Shown: one piece after another, positions 26,349-33,091 of the stretch
Numbering within the stretch: position 1 is the stretch's first letter
Layout: the number at the start of each line of letters is the position of its first letter
Origin: Clostridium puniceum
Lineage (GTDB): Bacteria > Bacillota > Clostridia > Clostridiales > Clostridiaceae
Direction: 5' to 3'
NCBI RefSeq assembly: GCF_002006345.1
Contig: NZ_LZZM01000209.1
Location: forward strand, 1-33,091
DNA length: 33,091 nt
Notes under the pieces: generated by a model
The model's input: only the letters and a program-made list of their open reading frames with translations
Database searches by the model: none
Told to the model about the DNA's origin: nothing
Program-made: the position numbers and the translations under genes

Positions 26349-26717
26349 ATGAAAGGAATGAAAAAATTGGATATAAATAAAGAAAGTCAACTGCTATTAG
26401 GAGAATTCAAAGTTTGTCAAAAAGCATTTATTGCATTAGGGGATGAAACCCGACAGCAGATTATTATTGCATTACTTGAGAGTGGATGCAAAGGTTTATG
26501 TGCAGGTGAAATTCCTGAAAAAACGAAGTTATCAAGACCAGCAGTTTCTCATCATTTACAGATATTAAAAGATGCAGAGATTGTTGCTGTCCGTAATGAA
26601 GGAACTAGGAAATATTATTACATGTCAGCAAGTATGACACAGTGGAGTAAAATTGCGGCAATTTTAAATCATGTAAATGATTTGGTAATAGAAATTACAA
26701 AGAGAAAGGAAGAGTAA
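26349..26717 (+). CDS. ArsR family transcriptional regulator
   Basis: The 122-residue protein is a winged-helix ArsR/SmtB-type regulator: ALGDETRQQIIIALLE, the recognition helix LSRPAVSHHLQILKDAEIV and the wing VRNEGTRKYYYMS. Two Cys in GCKGLCAGEI do not form the classic ELCVCD metal site, so the signal may be redox or a metabolite rather than arsenic. The start is ATG 26349 or 26358. Both have poor spacing; GAAAGGA lies between them and is too close to the second ATG. The next gene starts two bases after the stop, so the regulator and EFR1 protein are co-transcribed and presumably self-controlled. Confidence 0.87.
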   Translation: MKGMKKLDINKESQLLLGEFKVCQKAFIALGDETRQQIIIALLESGCKGLCAGEIPEKTKLSRPAVSHHLQILKDAEIVAVRNEGTRKYYYMSASMTQWSKIAAILNHVNDLVIEITKRKEE

Positions 26718-26719
26718 TT

Positions 26720-27496
26720 ATGATTTTTTATTTTTCAGCAACAGGTAATTGTAAACAGGCAGCAGAACAAATTGCATCTCAGGAAAGCGATAGATTGATT
26801 TCAATTACGGAAGCAATGTTGAATGAACAGTTTTCTTATGCAGTGGAAGATAATGAAAAGATTGGATTTATTCTGCCAACTTATTTTTACAGCACACCAA
26901 GGATTGTATTGGATTTTGCAGAGAAGCTTTCAATAAATAATTCAATAGGTAAATATGTGTATATTGTTCTTACCTTTGGAACTAAGACCGGAAAAGCTGG
27001 TATCACACTAAAAAATGTTCTAGAAAAACGTGGTATAACAGTTTCGGCACAATATTCTATTCAAACTGTAGATAATTATCTGCCTGAGTTTGATATTCCG
27101 ACTGGAGAAGAGCTACAGAAGGTGTTAAAAAAGGCTGATATGCAGATAAAAGATATTATGAATCAGATTTCAGATGAAAAGCATGGTGACATGAACTCTT
27201 TCGAAGGAACAATTCCCAAAATAATAGCACCATTAGCATTACAGATATATCAGCATCAAAGGAAAACTTCAAATTTTGTGGTAACTAATAAATGTGTTGG
27301 TTGCGGTTTATGTCAGAAGGTATGTCCAGTATCAGCCATTGAGATAAAAGATAAAAATCCAATATGGATAAAAGATAAGTGTACCTTGTGTTTCGGTTGT
27401 TTGCACAGATGTCCAAAAGCAGCAATTGAGTATGGCAAAAAAACAGTTGGAAAAGGTAGATATATGAACCCAAATACTAAATTATATCTTAAATAA
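26720..27496 (+). CDS. EFR1-type flavodoxin-ferredoxin fusion protein (first copy)
   Basis: The 258-residue protein has an N-terminal flavodoxin-like domain with the FMN phosphate loop FSATGNC (5-11) and FILPTYFYSTPRIV. A C-terminal pair of 4Fe-4S motifs follows, CVGCGLCQKVCP and CTLCFGCLHRCP (about residues 193-238), and it ends KKTVGKGRYMNPN. This is the EFR1 ferredoxin family, small electron carriers that combine a flavin and two clusters. The start ATG 26720 follows GAAAGGAAGAG. It sits in an operon with the ArsR-type regulator and upstream of a nitroreductase, which suggests a reductive or redox stress function. The electron donor and acceptor are unknown. Confidence 0.87.
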   Translation: MIFYFSATGNCKQAAEQIASQESDRLISITEAMLNEQFSYAVEDNEKIGFILPTYFYSTPRIVLDFAEKLSINNSIGKYVYIVLTFGTKTGKAGITLKNVLEKRGITVSAQYSIQTVDNYLPEFDIPTGEELQKVLKKADMQIKDIMNQISDEKHGDMNSFEGTIPKIIAPLALQIYQHQRKTSNFVVTNKCVGCGLCQKVCPVSAIEIKDKNPIWIKDKCTLCFGCLHRCPKAAIEYGKKTVGKGRYMNPNTKLYLK

Positions 27497-27755
27497 AGTA
27501 CAATTTTGCACTAAGCCGTAATTCTAAGAATGAATATACTGAAAACCATATTGTTCTAATTTTTACGAAAAGGAAGTAACAAAAGAAACTGTTGCATATG
27601 TTAATCTCAAAAATAACTATAAGCAAAACTGGGGAGATTGAATCAAAGAACTTGATATCAATGTTTCTACAAAATTAGATTTACTTAAAAAGCTTGTATT
27701 AGACATTGAAGATTTAATGAAAAATTTTTATTAAAAATAGAAAGGAGATTTGTTA
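27497..27755 (+). other. Intergenic stretch with a small gene relic
   Basis: Around 27560-27735 the plus strand reads NFYEKEVTKETVAYVNLKNN, then a TGA stop, then IKELDINVSTKLDLLKKLVL and a short tail to TAA 27732. It looks like the end of a decayed gene of unknown family. The nitroreductase ribosome binding site AAAGGAGA (27741-27748) closes the region. No promoter is obvious. Confidence 0.35.
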
Positions 27756-28556
27756 ATGGATATTAACAGTACAGTAATAATTAATAAAGAAAAATGTATC
27801 GGATGTGGACAATGTTGTAAAGATTGTCCATCACATGTTCTTGAACTTCAGGGCGGTAAAGCAACTACTGTATCGGAACAATGTTTGAAATGCGGTCACT
27901 GTATCGCCATTTGTCCGAAAAATGCGGTCACCATAAGTGAATATGACATGAGTGAAGTACAAGAAATTGAAAAAGATGGATACAGCCTAGACCCCAAACA
28001 GTTGATGCAACATTTGATGTTTCGTCGTTCCATAAGGAGATATAAGAATATTCCAGTGGAAAGTGAAAAAATTAACCGTATTATTGAAGCTGGACGATAC
28101 ACGCCAACTGGCAGTAATGAACAAGGTGTGAGGTATATTGTCCTTCAGAATAGTATTCCTATGTTAGAAGAAGCTGGTATAGAAAAATTCAAACAACTAA
28201 AAAAAATAGCTTCTGTATTAAGCAAATTCATTCGTTTGCCTTATGACTTGAACAAATATAAACTAGAACCTGGATTTTTGTTTCAAGGTGCGCCTCTGCT
28301 AATTCTTGCTATTTCAGAAGATGATGTGGACGCTGCTCTTGCATCAATGAGTATGGAGCTGATGGCAGAAGCACAAGGTCTTGGTACGTTGTATGCCGGA
28401 CTTTTCATAAGAGCAGCAAGACATAGCAAGAAAATACGAAACATGTTGAATTTAAAAAAGAAGGAAAAAGTTGTTGCTGGTTTGGCTATTGGATATCCTG
28501 ATGTTATCTATCAAAGAACAGCACCAAGAAAGAAAGCTGATGTACAATTGATATAA
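27756..28556 (+). CDS. Ferredoxin-nitroreductase fusion protein
   Basis: The 266-residue protein begins with a 2[4Fe-4S] ferredoxin domain: Cys14/17/20/24 in CIGCGQCCKDCP and Cys43/46/49/53 in CLKCGHCIAICP. A nitroreductase (FMN-dependent) domain follows from about residue 85 (RRSIRRYKNIPV, EAGRYTPTGSNEQGVRYIVL, GLGTLYAGLFIRAA, VVAGLAIGYP). Such proteins receive electrons from ferredoxin and reduce nitro compounds, quinones or other acceptors in the cytoplasm. The start is ATG 27756, seven bases after AAAGGAGA; a TTG at 27750 is less likely. It lies between two EFR1 genes, pointing to a shared electron path, which is an inference. Confidence 0.88.
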   Translation: MDINSTVIINKEKCIGCGQCCKDCPSHVLELQGGKATTVSEQCLKCGHCIAICPKNAVTISEYDMSEVQEIEKDGYSLDPKQLMQHLMFRRSIRRYKNIPVESEKINRIIEAGRYTPTGSNEQGVRYIVLQNSIPMLEEAGIEKFKQLKKIASVLSKFIRLPYDLNKYKLEPGFLFQGAPLLILAISEDDVDAALASMSMELMAEAQGLGTLYAGLFIRAARHSKKIRNMLNLKKKEKVVAGLAIGYPDVIYQRTAPRKKADVQLI

Positions 28557-28584
28557 ACTTATTGATTTTCAAATTACAATCTTG

Positions 28585-28665
28585 TAGAGGGCTTTTAGCA
28601 GCAGCGTCTGGTTTGGTTATGTTACCAGGAGCAATAATAATGTGGATTGCAAGTGTCAGTATTAG
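28585..28665 (+). pseudogene. Relic of a DHA2-type MFS multidrug transporter
   Basis: The frame reads GLLAAASGLVMLPGAIIMWI, then ASVSI, which matches one membrane helix of EmrB/QacA-type exporters (SGL..LPGA..M motif). It has no start, no flanking transporter sequence and is followed directly by the operator cassette. It is probably the leftover of a deleted exporter gene. Confidence 0.5.
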
Positions 28666-28675
28666 GAGAATTCAA

Positions 28676-28820
28676 ATATCCAACGTGTGCTGTGTATATG
28701 TTGGATAACCTACAAAACCGTAATATATTGATGATTGATGTTATCCAACATACATTCTATAATAAACATGTGTCGGATATAGAACAAGTTTTTTGTTAGA
28801 ATGCTATTAAGAAGGCGGAG
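28676..28820 (+). promoter_or_regulatory. Promoter/operator cassette, copy 1 (before second EFR1 gene)
   Basis: TTGATG (28735-28740), a 17-base spacer and TATAAT (28758-28763) form a consensus promoter. Four half-sites surround it: ATATCCAAC (28676-28684), TGTTGGATAAC (28699-28709), GTTATCCAACA (28740-28750, inside the spacer) and TGTCGGATA (28771-28779, just downstream of -10). The second and third are perfect 11-bp inverted copies, 41 bases apart start to start. The same cassette is found at 30496-30640 with the same spacings. The bound repressor is probably the TetR protein encoded at 29919. Confidence 0.75.
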
Positions 28821-28822
28821 AT

Positions 28823-28852
28823 ATGTTTGCGAAAACTAGCATTGATGATTAG
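28823..28852 (+). CDS. Possible 9-codon leader peptide
   Basis: After the cassette promoter the transcript carries GGCGGAG and then ATG TTT.. encoding MFAKTSIDD before TAG. A good binding site precedes it, but nothing else supports translation. It may be a chance frame in the 5' leader of the second EFR1 gene. Confidence 0.2.
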   Translation: MFAKTSIDD

Positions 28853-28937
28853 GCAACATATCAAGAGAATGTTTATAGTTTTACTGAAAACTCAAAGTAT
28901 GTGCGACTTATAAAATTTATATATGGAGGTTAGACAT

Positions 28938-29717
28938 ATGGCAACTATATTTTGCTTTTCGACTACGGGAAATTGTTTATATGCTTCGAATCAAATCGCT
29001 TTGAAAATCAACGCGACGGTAATTTCTATGACTGAATCTGTGCAAAGTTGTGACGATGATGTGATAGGTTTTGTTTTTCCAACTTATTTTTGGGGGTTAC
29101 CAAAGATTGTTGAGAGATTTATCTCAAATATTAAGATTACAAATAAAAATTCATATATTTTTGCAATTACAACTTATGGAAACAAAAACAAAAATGCTGG
29201 CAATTCGATTAAAGGGGTAATTGGAGCAGTTGATAAATTGCTTTCGAAAAAAGGGCTGGCTATAACTTATGGTAATGTATTGCACTCAGTACAAAACTTT
29301 ATTGTCCATCATGAAGTAATCGACAGCGAAGAAATTCAAAAGAATATAGACGAAAATTTAAAGATTTTAACGCATGATATTGCCGAAAAAAAGCAAAACG
29401 AAATTAAAAGGTTTGGATTCATAAACAAACTCATTTACAGTTCTTTTCCACACAAAAATGGTCATTGCGACAATCATTTTAACATATCACCTAATTGTAC
29501 TGGATGTGGTATTTGTAAAAGTATATGTCCTATGCAGAATATATTGCTTAAAGAAGGAAAGCCCACTTATCTGCATAACTGTGAACTTTGTTTAGCGTGT
29601 CTTCATGCTTGTCCAACCACAGCAATAGAGTGGAAAAAATCAACAATAGGTAAAAAAAGGTATCGGAATCCGCATATTTCCCTGAAAGAACTAATAGTGT
29701 TTAATAGTTCAAAATAA
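28938..29717 (+). CDS. EFR1-type flavodoxin-ferredoxin fusion protein (second copy)
   Basis: The 259-residue protein has the same layout as the gene at 26720: FMN loop FSTTGNC near the N-terminus, VFPTYFWGLPKIV, and two clusters CTGCGICKSICP and CELCLACLHACP near residues 195-235, ending STIGKKRYRNPH. The start is ATG 28938, eight bases after TGGAGGT; an in-frame ATG at 28923 precedes that site. The two copies are clearly diverged, so they are paralogues rather than a recent duplication. It is transcribed from the cassette promoter at 28735-28763 and is thus probably under control of the TetR-type repressor. Confidence 0.87.
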   Translation: MATIFCFSTTGNCLYASNQIALKINATVISMTESVQSCDDDVIGFVFPTYFWGLPKIVERFISNIKITNKNSYIFAITTYGNKNKNAGNSIKGVIGAVDKLLSKKGLAITYGNVLHSVQNFIVHHEVIDSEEIQKNIDENLKILTHDIAEKKQNEIKRFGFINKLIYSSFPHKNGHCDNHFNISPNCTGCGICKSICPMQNILLKEGKPTYLHNCELCLACLHACPTTAIEWKKSTIGKKRYRNPHISLKELIVFNSSK

Positions 29718-29754
29718 GCATTTCCCGCTTATCGCATTATATGCATTTATAAAA

Positions 29755-29880
29755 CCAAGTTATAATTTCTTCTTTAAATCGTTATTTTCCTGTCTAAGCT
29801 TCTTTATTTCATACTGATATTAATAGAGTGCAGTCCAATGTCCTGGAAATGCACTCTATTCATATTCACTTATCCAATGT
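29755..29880 (-). pseudogene. Relic of an IS3-type transposase OrfA
   Basis: On the minus strand one frame with two stops reads ISEYE, SAFPGHWTALY and YQYEIKKLRQENNDLKKKL, the C-terminal part of an IS3-family OrfA with its leucine-zipper-like end. The inverted repeat AATAGAGTGCA/TGCACTCTATT (29822-29832, 29850-29860) lies inside this relic. No further IS sequence is visible. Confidence 0.5.
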
Positions 29881-29918
29881 ATAAAGAATTATTGGATTGT
29901 TGTGGGTTATTTCGGATT

Positions 29919-30461
29919 TTAAAGCATTTCAATAATAATAGCAGCCATTTCTTTAGGAGATACTTTCATATCGTCATTAAGCCACTGCTGTATTGTGCCT
30001 ATACAACCTGATATGATAAAGGGTATATAATAATGAGCTTTTGTTTCTGAGTAGGAAGTGGGTATTGTATGGGGATACTGTCTGATAGTCTCCTTAAGTT
30101 TTTCTATAAAAGCATAATCTCCATCAGAACCGAGTAATATCTTACAAATTTCGGCATTATTTTGTGCAAATCCAAATAAATACAAGAAAAATGATAATAA
30201 ATTATCATGAGTAGGGGCTTCCTTTGCAAATTTATTGAAGGCTCCATCAAAATCAGCAAGCATTTCTGTTTCTATCTTTTCTACCATATCAAATATATCT
30301 TTATAATAAAAATAAAAAGTAGATCTATTGACATCTGCTATGTCTGTGAGTTCCCTTACTGTAATATTATTTATTTTTTTCTCGGACATAAGTTTTGTTA
30401 AAGCTTGAGTTAAAATTTTTTTTGTTTTCCGGGTTCGTCTATCAATTTTTTGATTGTCCAT
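29919..30461 (-). CDS. TetR/AcrR family transcriptional regulator
   Basis: The 180-residue protein starts MDNQKIDRRTRKTKKILTQA and has a TetR helix-turn-helix (about 10-55: ITVRELTDIADVNRSTFYFY). Its ligand-binding domain resembles those of TetR proteins with the C-terminal TetR_C_7/8 type fold. The start is ATG 30461, six bases after GGGAGG on the minus strand. It is divergent from the MFS exporter, and the operator cassette lies between them. It therefore most likely represses the MFS gene, the EFR1 gene at 28938 (whose promoter has the same operators) and its own gene. The inducer is unknown, probably a toxic compound exported by the MFS protein. Confidence 0.87.
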   Translation of the reverse strand: MDNQKIDRRTRKTKKILTQALTKLMSEKKINNITVRELTDIADVNRSTFYFYYKDIFDMVEKIETEMLADFDGAFNKFAKEAPTHDNLLSFFLYLFGFAQNNAEICKILLGSDGDYAFIEKLKETIRQYPHTIPTSYSETKAHYYIPFIISGCIGTIQQWLNDDMKVSPKEMAAIIIEML

Positions 30462-30495
30462 ATAAAGACCTCCCAAAGTATAAATTATTTTTGCA

Positions 30496-30640
30496 ATTAT
30501 CCAACAAGTGTTGTATATATGTTGGATAACCTACAAAATCGTAATATATTGATGATTGATGTTATCCAACATACATTCTATAATAAACACATGTCGGATA
30601 TAAAACAAGCTTTTTTAGAATGTTATTAAGAAGGGGATAA
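30496..30640 (+). promoter_or_regulatory. Promoter/operator cassette, copy 2 (before MFS exporter)
   Basis: TTGATG (30556-30561), 17 bases, TATAAT (30579-30584). The half-sites are TTATCCAACA (30497-30506), TGTTGGATAAC (30520-30530), GTTATCCAACA (30561-30571) and TGTCGGATA (30592-30600). The first also forms CAACA-AG-TGTTG. Spacings from the second site onward are identical to copy 1, and the two copies look about 90 percent identical by eye. The leftmost half-sites lie where the TetR gene's own promoter must be, so one array could control both directions. Confidence 0.8.
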
Positions 30641-30646
30641 ATACAA

Positions 30647-30679
30647 ATGAAAAAATACAAGTATTTCATATTATTATAG
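30647..30679 (+). CDS. Possible 10-codon leader peptide
   Basis: ATG 30647, nine bases after AAGGGGAT, encodes MKKYKYFILL and a stop, 45 bases before the MFS start. The Lys-rich start and hydrophobic end could be chance. It parallels a short frame after copy 1 but with a different sequence, so conservation does not support it. Confidence 0.2.
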   Translation: MKKYKYFILL

Positions 30680-30724
30680 ATATGGCATAATGCTCTATAG
30701 CATTTTACATTAGGAGTGAAGTTT

Positions 30725-31936
30725 ATGGCAGCAATAAATAAAAACAAATTTACAAAAGTACAAATACGTTTATTAATTGCAATTGGTAGTGTAGTAGGAC
30801 TACAAACCTTGGCTATGTCGATGCTGAACCCATTTATCAATATATATGGGGATACGCTAAAAGGAAGCACACCATTTTTATGCAGTTTAGCACTTGGAAT
30901 TTTTGGACTTACTAATGCTGTCTTTCAAATTCCCAATGGTCACTTGAGTGACCGCTTAGGCCGAAAGCCTGTAATACTTATGGGACTTGCATTACTTGCA
31001 GTTGGTATGTTTATGGGTTTTTTAACAAGTAATATATATCTTTTAATCATTTCTCGGGCTTTGCAAGGAACAGGAACAATCATGGCTATCGCATATTCAT
31101 GGATCAGTGATAGTGTTGACGATAATAAAAAAAGTAGTGCAATGGGCATAGCGGGAATTATTGTTGCAATTGGAGGGGTTAGTGCCTCTGTAGCTGGGCC
31201 GCTGCTTTATAAAATCATGTCAGTGCGTTATATGTTTTTAGGGAACACTGTGTTAATTCTGATAGCTTTTTTCTTTATTCTATTGGGTATAAAAGAAAAA
31301 GATAGACCGGAAGTAGTTGAAACAATTAGTTTCAAAAAGCAAATTAAGTATTTATGTTCACAAAAAGCAGTGGTATTACTATCACTTTGTAGTTTTATCA
31401 ATAGTTATCTTAATATTGAAATTTATAACATTGTTCCCACAGCAATTAAAAATACGATTGGTGTTGAGAACATGTGGATGGTATTTTTACCAGCTATAGT
31501 GTGCGGTATCATTGCAATGGGAATTTCAGTTACTATGGCAGACAAAGGATATTATATACCAGTTGCCATTGTATCTTTTATAATCATTTTGCTTGGATGG
31601 GTAATTCTGATACCTCAAGGAATTGTATTTATAACTATAGGTACAATTCTGAATTTAATAGGGTACACGTGTCTTACAGCAGGAATACCAGCTCAAATAA
31701 ACAAATTGGTTCCACAGGAAGTCCGAGGAACTGCAAATGGCATACTACAAGCAATGACTTCTCTTGGGGTTTTCTTTGGACCAACAGTAGCTGGTTTGTT
31801 TATTCAGTTTAACATGAGAATTATTCTTTATATTGTGTCTATTGTCCTGCCTTTAGTAGGTATATTGCTTTCAATATATAGCAATGAAGGCTTAACGTTG
31901 GTTAAAGTAGAACTTAGGAGTGTACTAAAAAAATAG
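30725..31936 (+). CDS. MFS family drug exporter
   Basis: The 403-residue protein has twelve predicted membrane spans and the MFS motif A GHLSDRLGRKPVIL between spans 2 and 3, with RALQGTGTIM after it. A weaker repeat of motif A sits in the second half (MADKGYYIP). Size and layout fit DHA1-type proton-driven exporters. The start is ATG 30725 after AGGAG; a GTG at 30716 is within that site. It is expressed from the cassette promoter and divergent from the TetR gene, the standard arrangement of an inducible efflux pump. The substrate cannot be deduced. Confidence 0.88.
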   Translation: MAAINKNKFTKVQIRLLIAIGSVVGLQTLAMSMLNPFINIYGDTLKGSTPFLCSLALGIFGLTNAVFQIPNGHLSDRLGRKPVILMGLALLAVGMFMGFLTSNIYLLIISRALQGTGTIMAIAYSWISDSVDDNKKSSAMGIAGIIVAIGGVSASVAGPLLYKIMSVRYMFLGNTVLILIAFFFILLGIKEKDRPEVVETISFKKQIKYLCSQKAVVLLSLCSFINSYLNIEIYNIVPTAIKNTIGVENMWMVFLPAIVCGIIAMGISVTMADKGYYIPVAIVSFIIILLGWVILIPQGIVFITIGTILNLIGYTCLTAGIPAQINKLVPQEVRGTANGILQAMTSLGVFFGPTVAGLFIQFNMRIILYIVSIVLPLVGILLSIYSNEGLTLVKVELRSVLKK

Positions 31937-32029
31937 AAGTCTTAAGAAAGGGTTTGATTATTATAAATAATGTATTCAAAGAAGCTAAAATTGCAGATAT
32001 TACATTAAGAAATAGAAAGGTGAATTTAA

Positions 32030-32800
32030 ATGAGACAAAATTTAATTAAAGTTGTAGCTTTGGGAATTATGTTATGCGTTATGAATATTAACGTTATGCC
32101 AGTATTTGCGGTAGAAAATTCTGAAGATTTAAATGTTTCTAAATCAGCAATTTCTTATGATAATGGGGATAAGATTTCAACTACTGCACAAGATGGTCAA
32201 TCTGCTGCTATTGGAAAGAAAGTGATTACACTAAATGAGGCTATAGAAGCGGCTATAAATAATAGTGATAAGTTAGCATTAAAGTCAAAAGAAATAAAAA
32301 TGTATGAAGATAAAATGAATCTTCAGGATAAATATAATGATTTTTATGAGAGCATTAATCAAAAAGTATATGATTTTCCTTATGATAAGCTTGAAGATCA
32401 AAAAAAGCAAGCAGAGCAGTCACAGGAATTTATGCAAGATAAAATAAAAAGTGATATTACTAATAAATATAATGACATGGTTTTAAAAGAAATTGATATT
32501 GATAAATCAAAAAGAAATTTAGAATTAGAGAAAAAAGATTTAGAATTTATGAAAGCAAAATTAAATTTAGGGTTCGTAACACCTAATCAGCTTAATGATG
32601 CACAAATTGAAATAAAATCCTTGCAAGATGAGATAACAGCTAAAGAAAATTCTTTAAACAATAACAAAGATTATTTTAAAGTGTTAACAGATTTAGATTT
32701 AAAAAATACTTATACACTTGATTACAATATAGATTATACAAAATTTAAAATAGATGGTTCTGTTGATGAATATATAGATGACAAAATATATAAGTTCTAA
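32030..32800 (+). CDS. TolC-family-like exported protein, C-terminally truncated
   Basis: The 256-residue protein has a signal peptide (cleavage likely after VMPVFA, about residue 28), then ITLNEAIEAAINNSDKLALK, the typical N-terminal helix of the outer membrane efflux/TolC family. Long charged coiled-coil helices follow (about 90-225), including LNLGFVTPNQLNDAQIEIKS, the family's conserved G.....L..A motif. Gram-positive clostridia encode such proteins of unknown role, possibly at the membrane beside exporters. Full proteins usually have a second repeat; here sequence ends at KIYKF, next to an IS630-type element, so the second half is probably lost. AGAAAGG precedes ATG 32030. Confidence 0.72.
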   Translation: MRQNLIKVVALGIMLCVMNINVMPVFAVENSEDLNVSKSAISYDNGDKISTTAQDGQSAAIGKKVITLNEAIEAAINNSDKLALKSKEIKMYEDKMNLQDKYNDFYESINQKVYDFPYDKLEDQKKQAEQSQEFMQDKIKSDITNKYNDMVLKEIDIDKSKRNLELEKKDLEFMKAKLNLGFVTPNQLNDAQIEIKSLQDEITAKENSLNNNKDYFKVLTDLDLKNTYTLDYNIDYTKFKIDGSVDEYIDDKIYKF

Positions 32801-32854
32801 TAAAGTTTCTACATCTTAATACATAGCCTGTCTATTGTTCGTGTAGGAACTTTA
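32801..32854. terminator. Inverted repeat at the IS630 end/terminator
   Basis: TAAAGTTTCTAC (32801-32812) and GTAGGAACTTTA (32843-32854) form a 12-bp stem with one wobble pair. It overlaps the stop codon of the leftward transposase and the stop of the TolC-like frame, so it may be the IS terminal structure, a terminator, or both. Confidence 0.45.
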
Positions 32855-33090
32855 TTTATTGTTTCAATGAAATTTTGTACAGCAACTCTAATACCAACCA
32901 AACTTTTAAAGAATGCATTATTTACTACTGATGATTTTAACCATCCCCATAACCCCTCAATTAGATTAAGATCAGGACTATATGGAGGTAAAAACATTAA
33001 TTCAAGTCTATTTTTCATCTTTTTTAAAAATGGTTGTATCAGCTTAGCATGATGAATTTTTGCATTATCAAGAATAATAACTATTTTACC
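32809..33090 (-). CDS. IS630-family transposase, C-terminal part (runs off the window)
   Basis: On the minus strand the frame is open from the window edge and reads GKIVIILDNAKIHHAKLIQP, FLPPYSPDLNLIEGLWGWLK, ending TRTIDRLCIKM. The second Asp (ILDNAKIHH) and final Glu (NLIEGLWGWLK) of the DDE_3 catalytic triad are present. The first Asp would lie outside the window. An internal ATG at 33018 is not the start. It appears to have inserted into the TolC-like gene. Confidence 0.85.
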   Translation of the reverse strand, partial: GKIVIILDNAKIHHAKLIQPFLKKMKNRLELMFLPPYSPDLNLIEGLWGWLKSSVVNNAFFKSLVGIRVAVQNFIETINKVPTRTIDRLCIKM

Positions 33091-33091
33091 C

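Noticed and set aside
29822..29860. AATAGAGTGCA/TGCACTCTATT inverted repeat as terminator of the second EFR1 gene
   Set aside because: It lies inside the IS3 OrfA relic, has a 17-nt loop and no T-tract on either side, so it is not listed as a terminator.
31474..31812. Second reading frame within the MFS gene
   Set aside because: It is a shadow of the membrane protein in another frame, without ribosome binding site or recognisable motif.
1..33091. CRISPR array, tRNA or rRNA genes
   Set aside because: I saw no regularly spaced direct repeats, no cloverleaf with a GTTCRA-type T-arm and no rRNA sequence.

Overview
The window is low-GC, AT-rich DNA with strong purine-rich ribosome binding sites (GGAGG type). 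It has a Tn916-type conjugation module, YesM/YesN-type signalling and Clostridium-like protein sequences throughout. It most likely comes from a Clostridium or a close relative; the species cannot be fixed from the sequence alone. It is a mosaic of one conjugative-element fragment, one sugar-utilisation locus and one redox/efflux region, separated by decayed insertion sequences.

Region 1 (1-9621) is part of a Tn916-family integrative conjugative element read left to right: the 3' exon of the MobT/Orf20-like relaxase, a TcpD-like small membrane protein, ArdA, TcpE (Orf17), the VirB4-like ATPase (Orf16), the VirB6-like membrane protein (Orf15), a lytic transglycosylase/NlpC-P60 cell-wall hydrolase (Orf14) and TcpC (Orf13). 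The relaxase gene is interrupted by a group II intron whose reverse transcriptase/maturase gene is itself interrupted by a second group II intron. Two separate domain V hairpins are visible (54-87 and 1007-1040). No tet(M), xis or int follows TcpC. The element stops at a broken serine recombinase.

Region 2 (9603-11378) is an insertion-sequence graveyard: the resolvase relic, a 46-nt perfect palindrome, a decayed IS3-family element and a short orphan reading frame.

Region 3 (11462-24424) looks like an isomalto-oligosaccharide/dextran-fragment locus. A two-component system (YesN-like regulator, YesM-like kinase) is transcribed leftwards. Rightwards run a lipoprotein sugar-binding protein, two permeases, a GH66 enzyme without signal peptide, a chemoreceptor, a GH13 oligo-1,6-glucosidase and a ROK glucokinase. 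Imported alpha-1,6-glucans would be cut by GH66 and GH13 and the glucose phosphorylated by the ROK kinase. A deletion has removed the C-terminus of the chemoreceptor and the start of the GH13 gene and joined them out of frame, so GH13 has no visible start.

Region 4 (24425-26293) holds relics: a 526-bp segment bounded by 13-bp inverted repeats, an IS4-type transposase fragment and a frameshifted PTS EIIA fragment.

Region 5 (26294-33091) holds an ArsR-family regulator, two EFR1-type flavodoxin/ferredoxin proteins, a ferredoxin-nitroreductase, a TetR regulator, an MFS exporter and a truncated TolC-like protein cut by an IS630-type transposase. A promoter/operator cassette of about 140 bp, with four TATCCAACA-type half-sites around a consensus promoter, occurs twice: before the second EFR1 gene and before the MFS gene. 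TetR is probably its ligand, which would tie these genes into one regulon.
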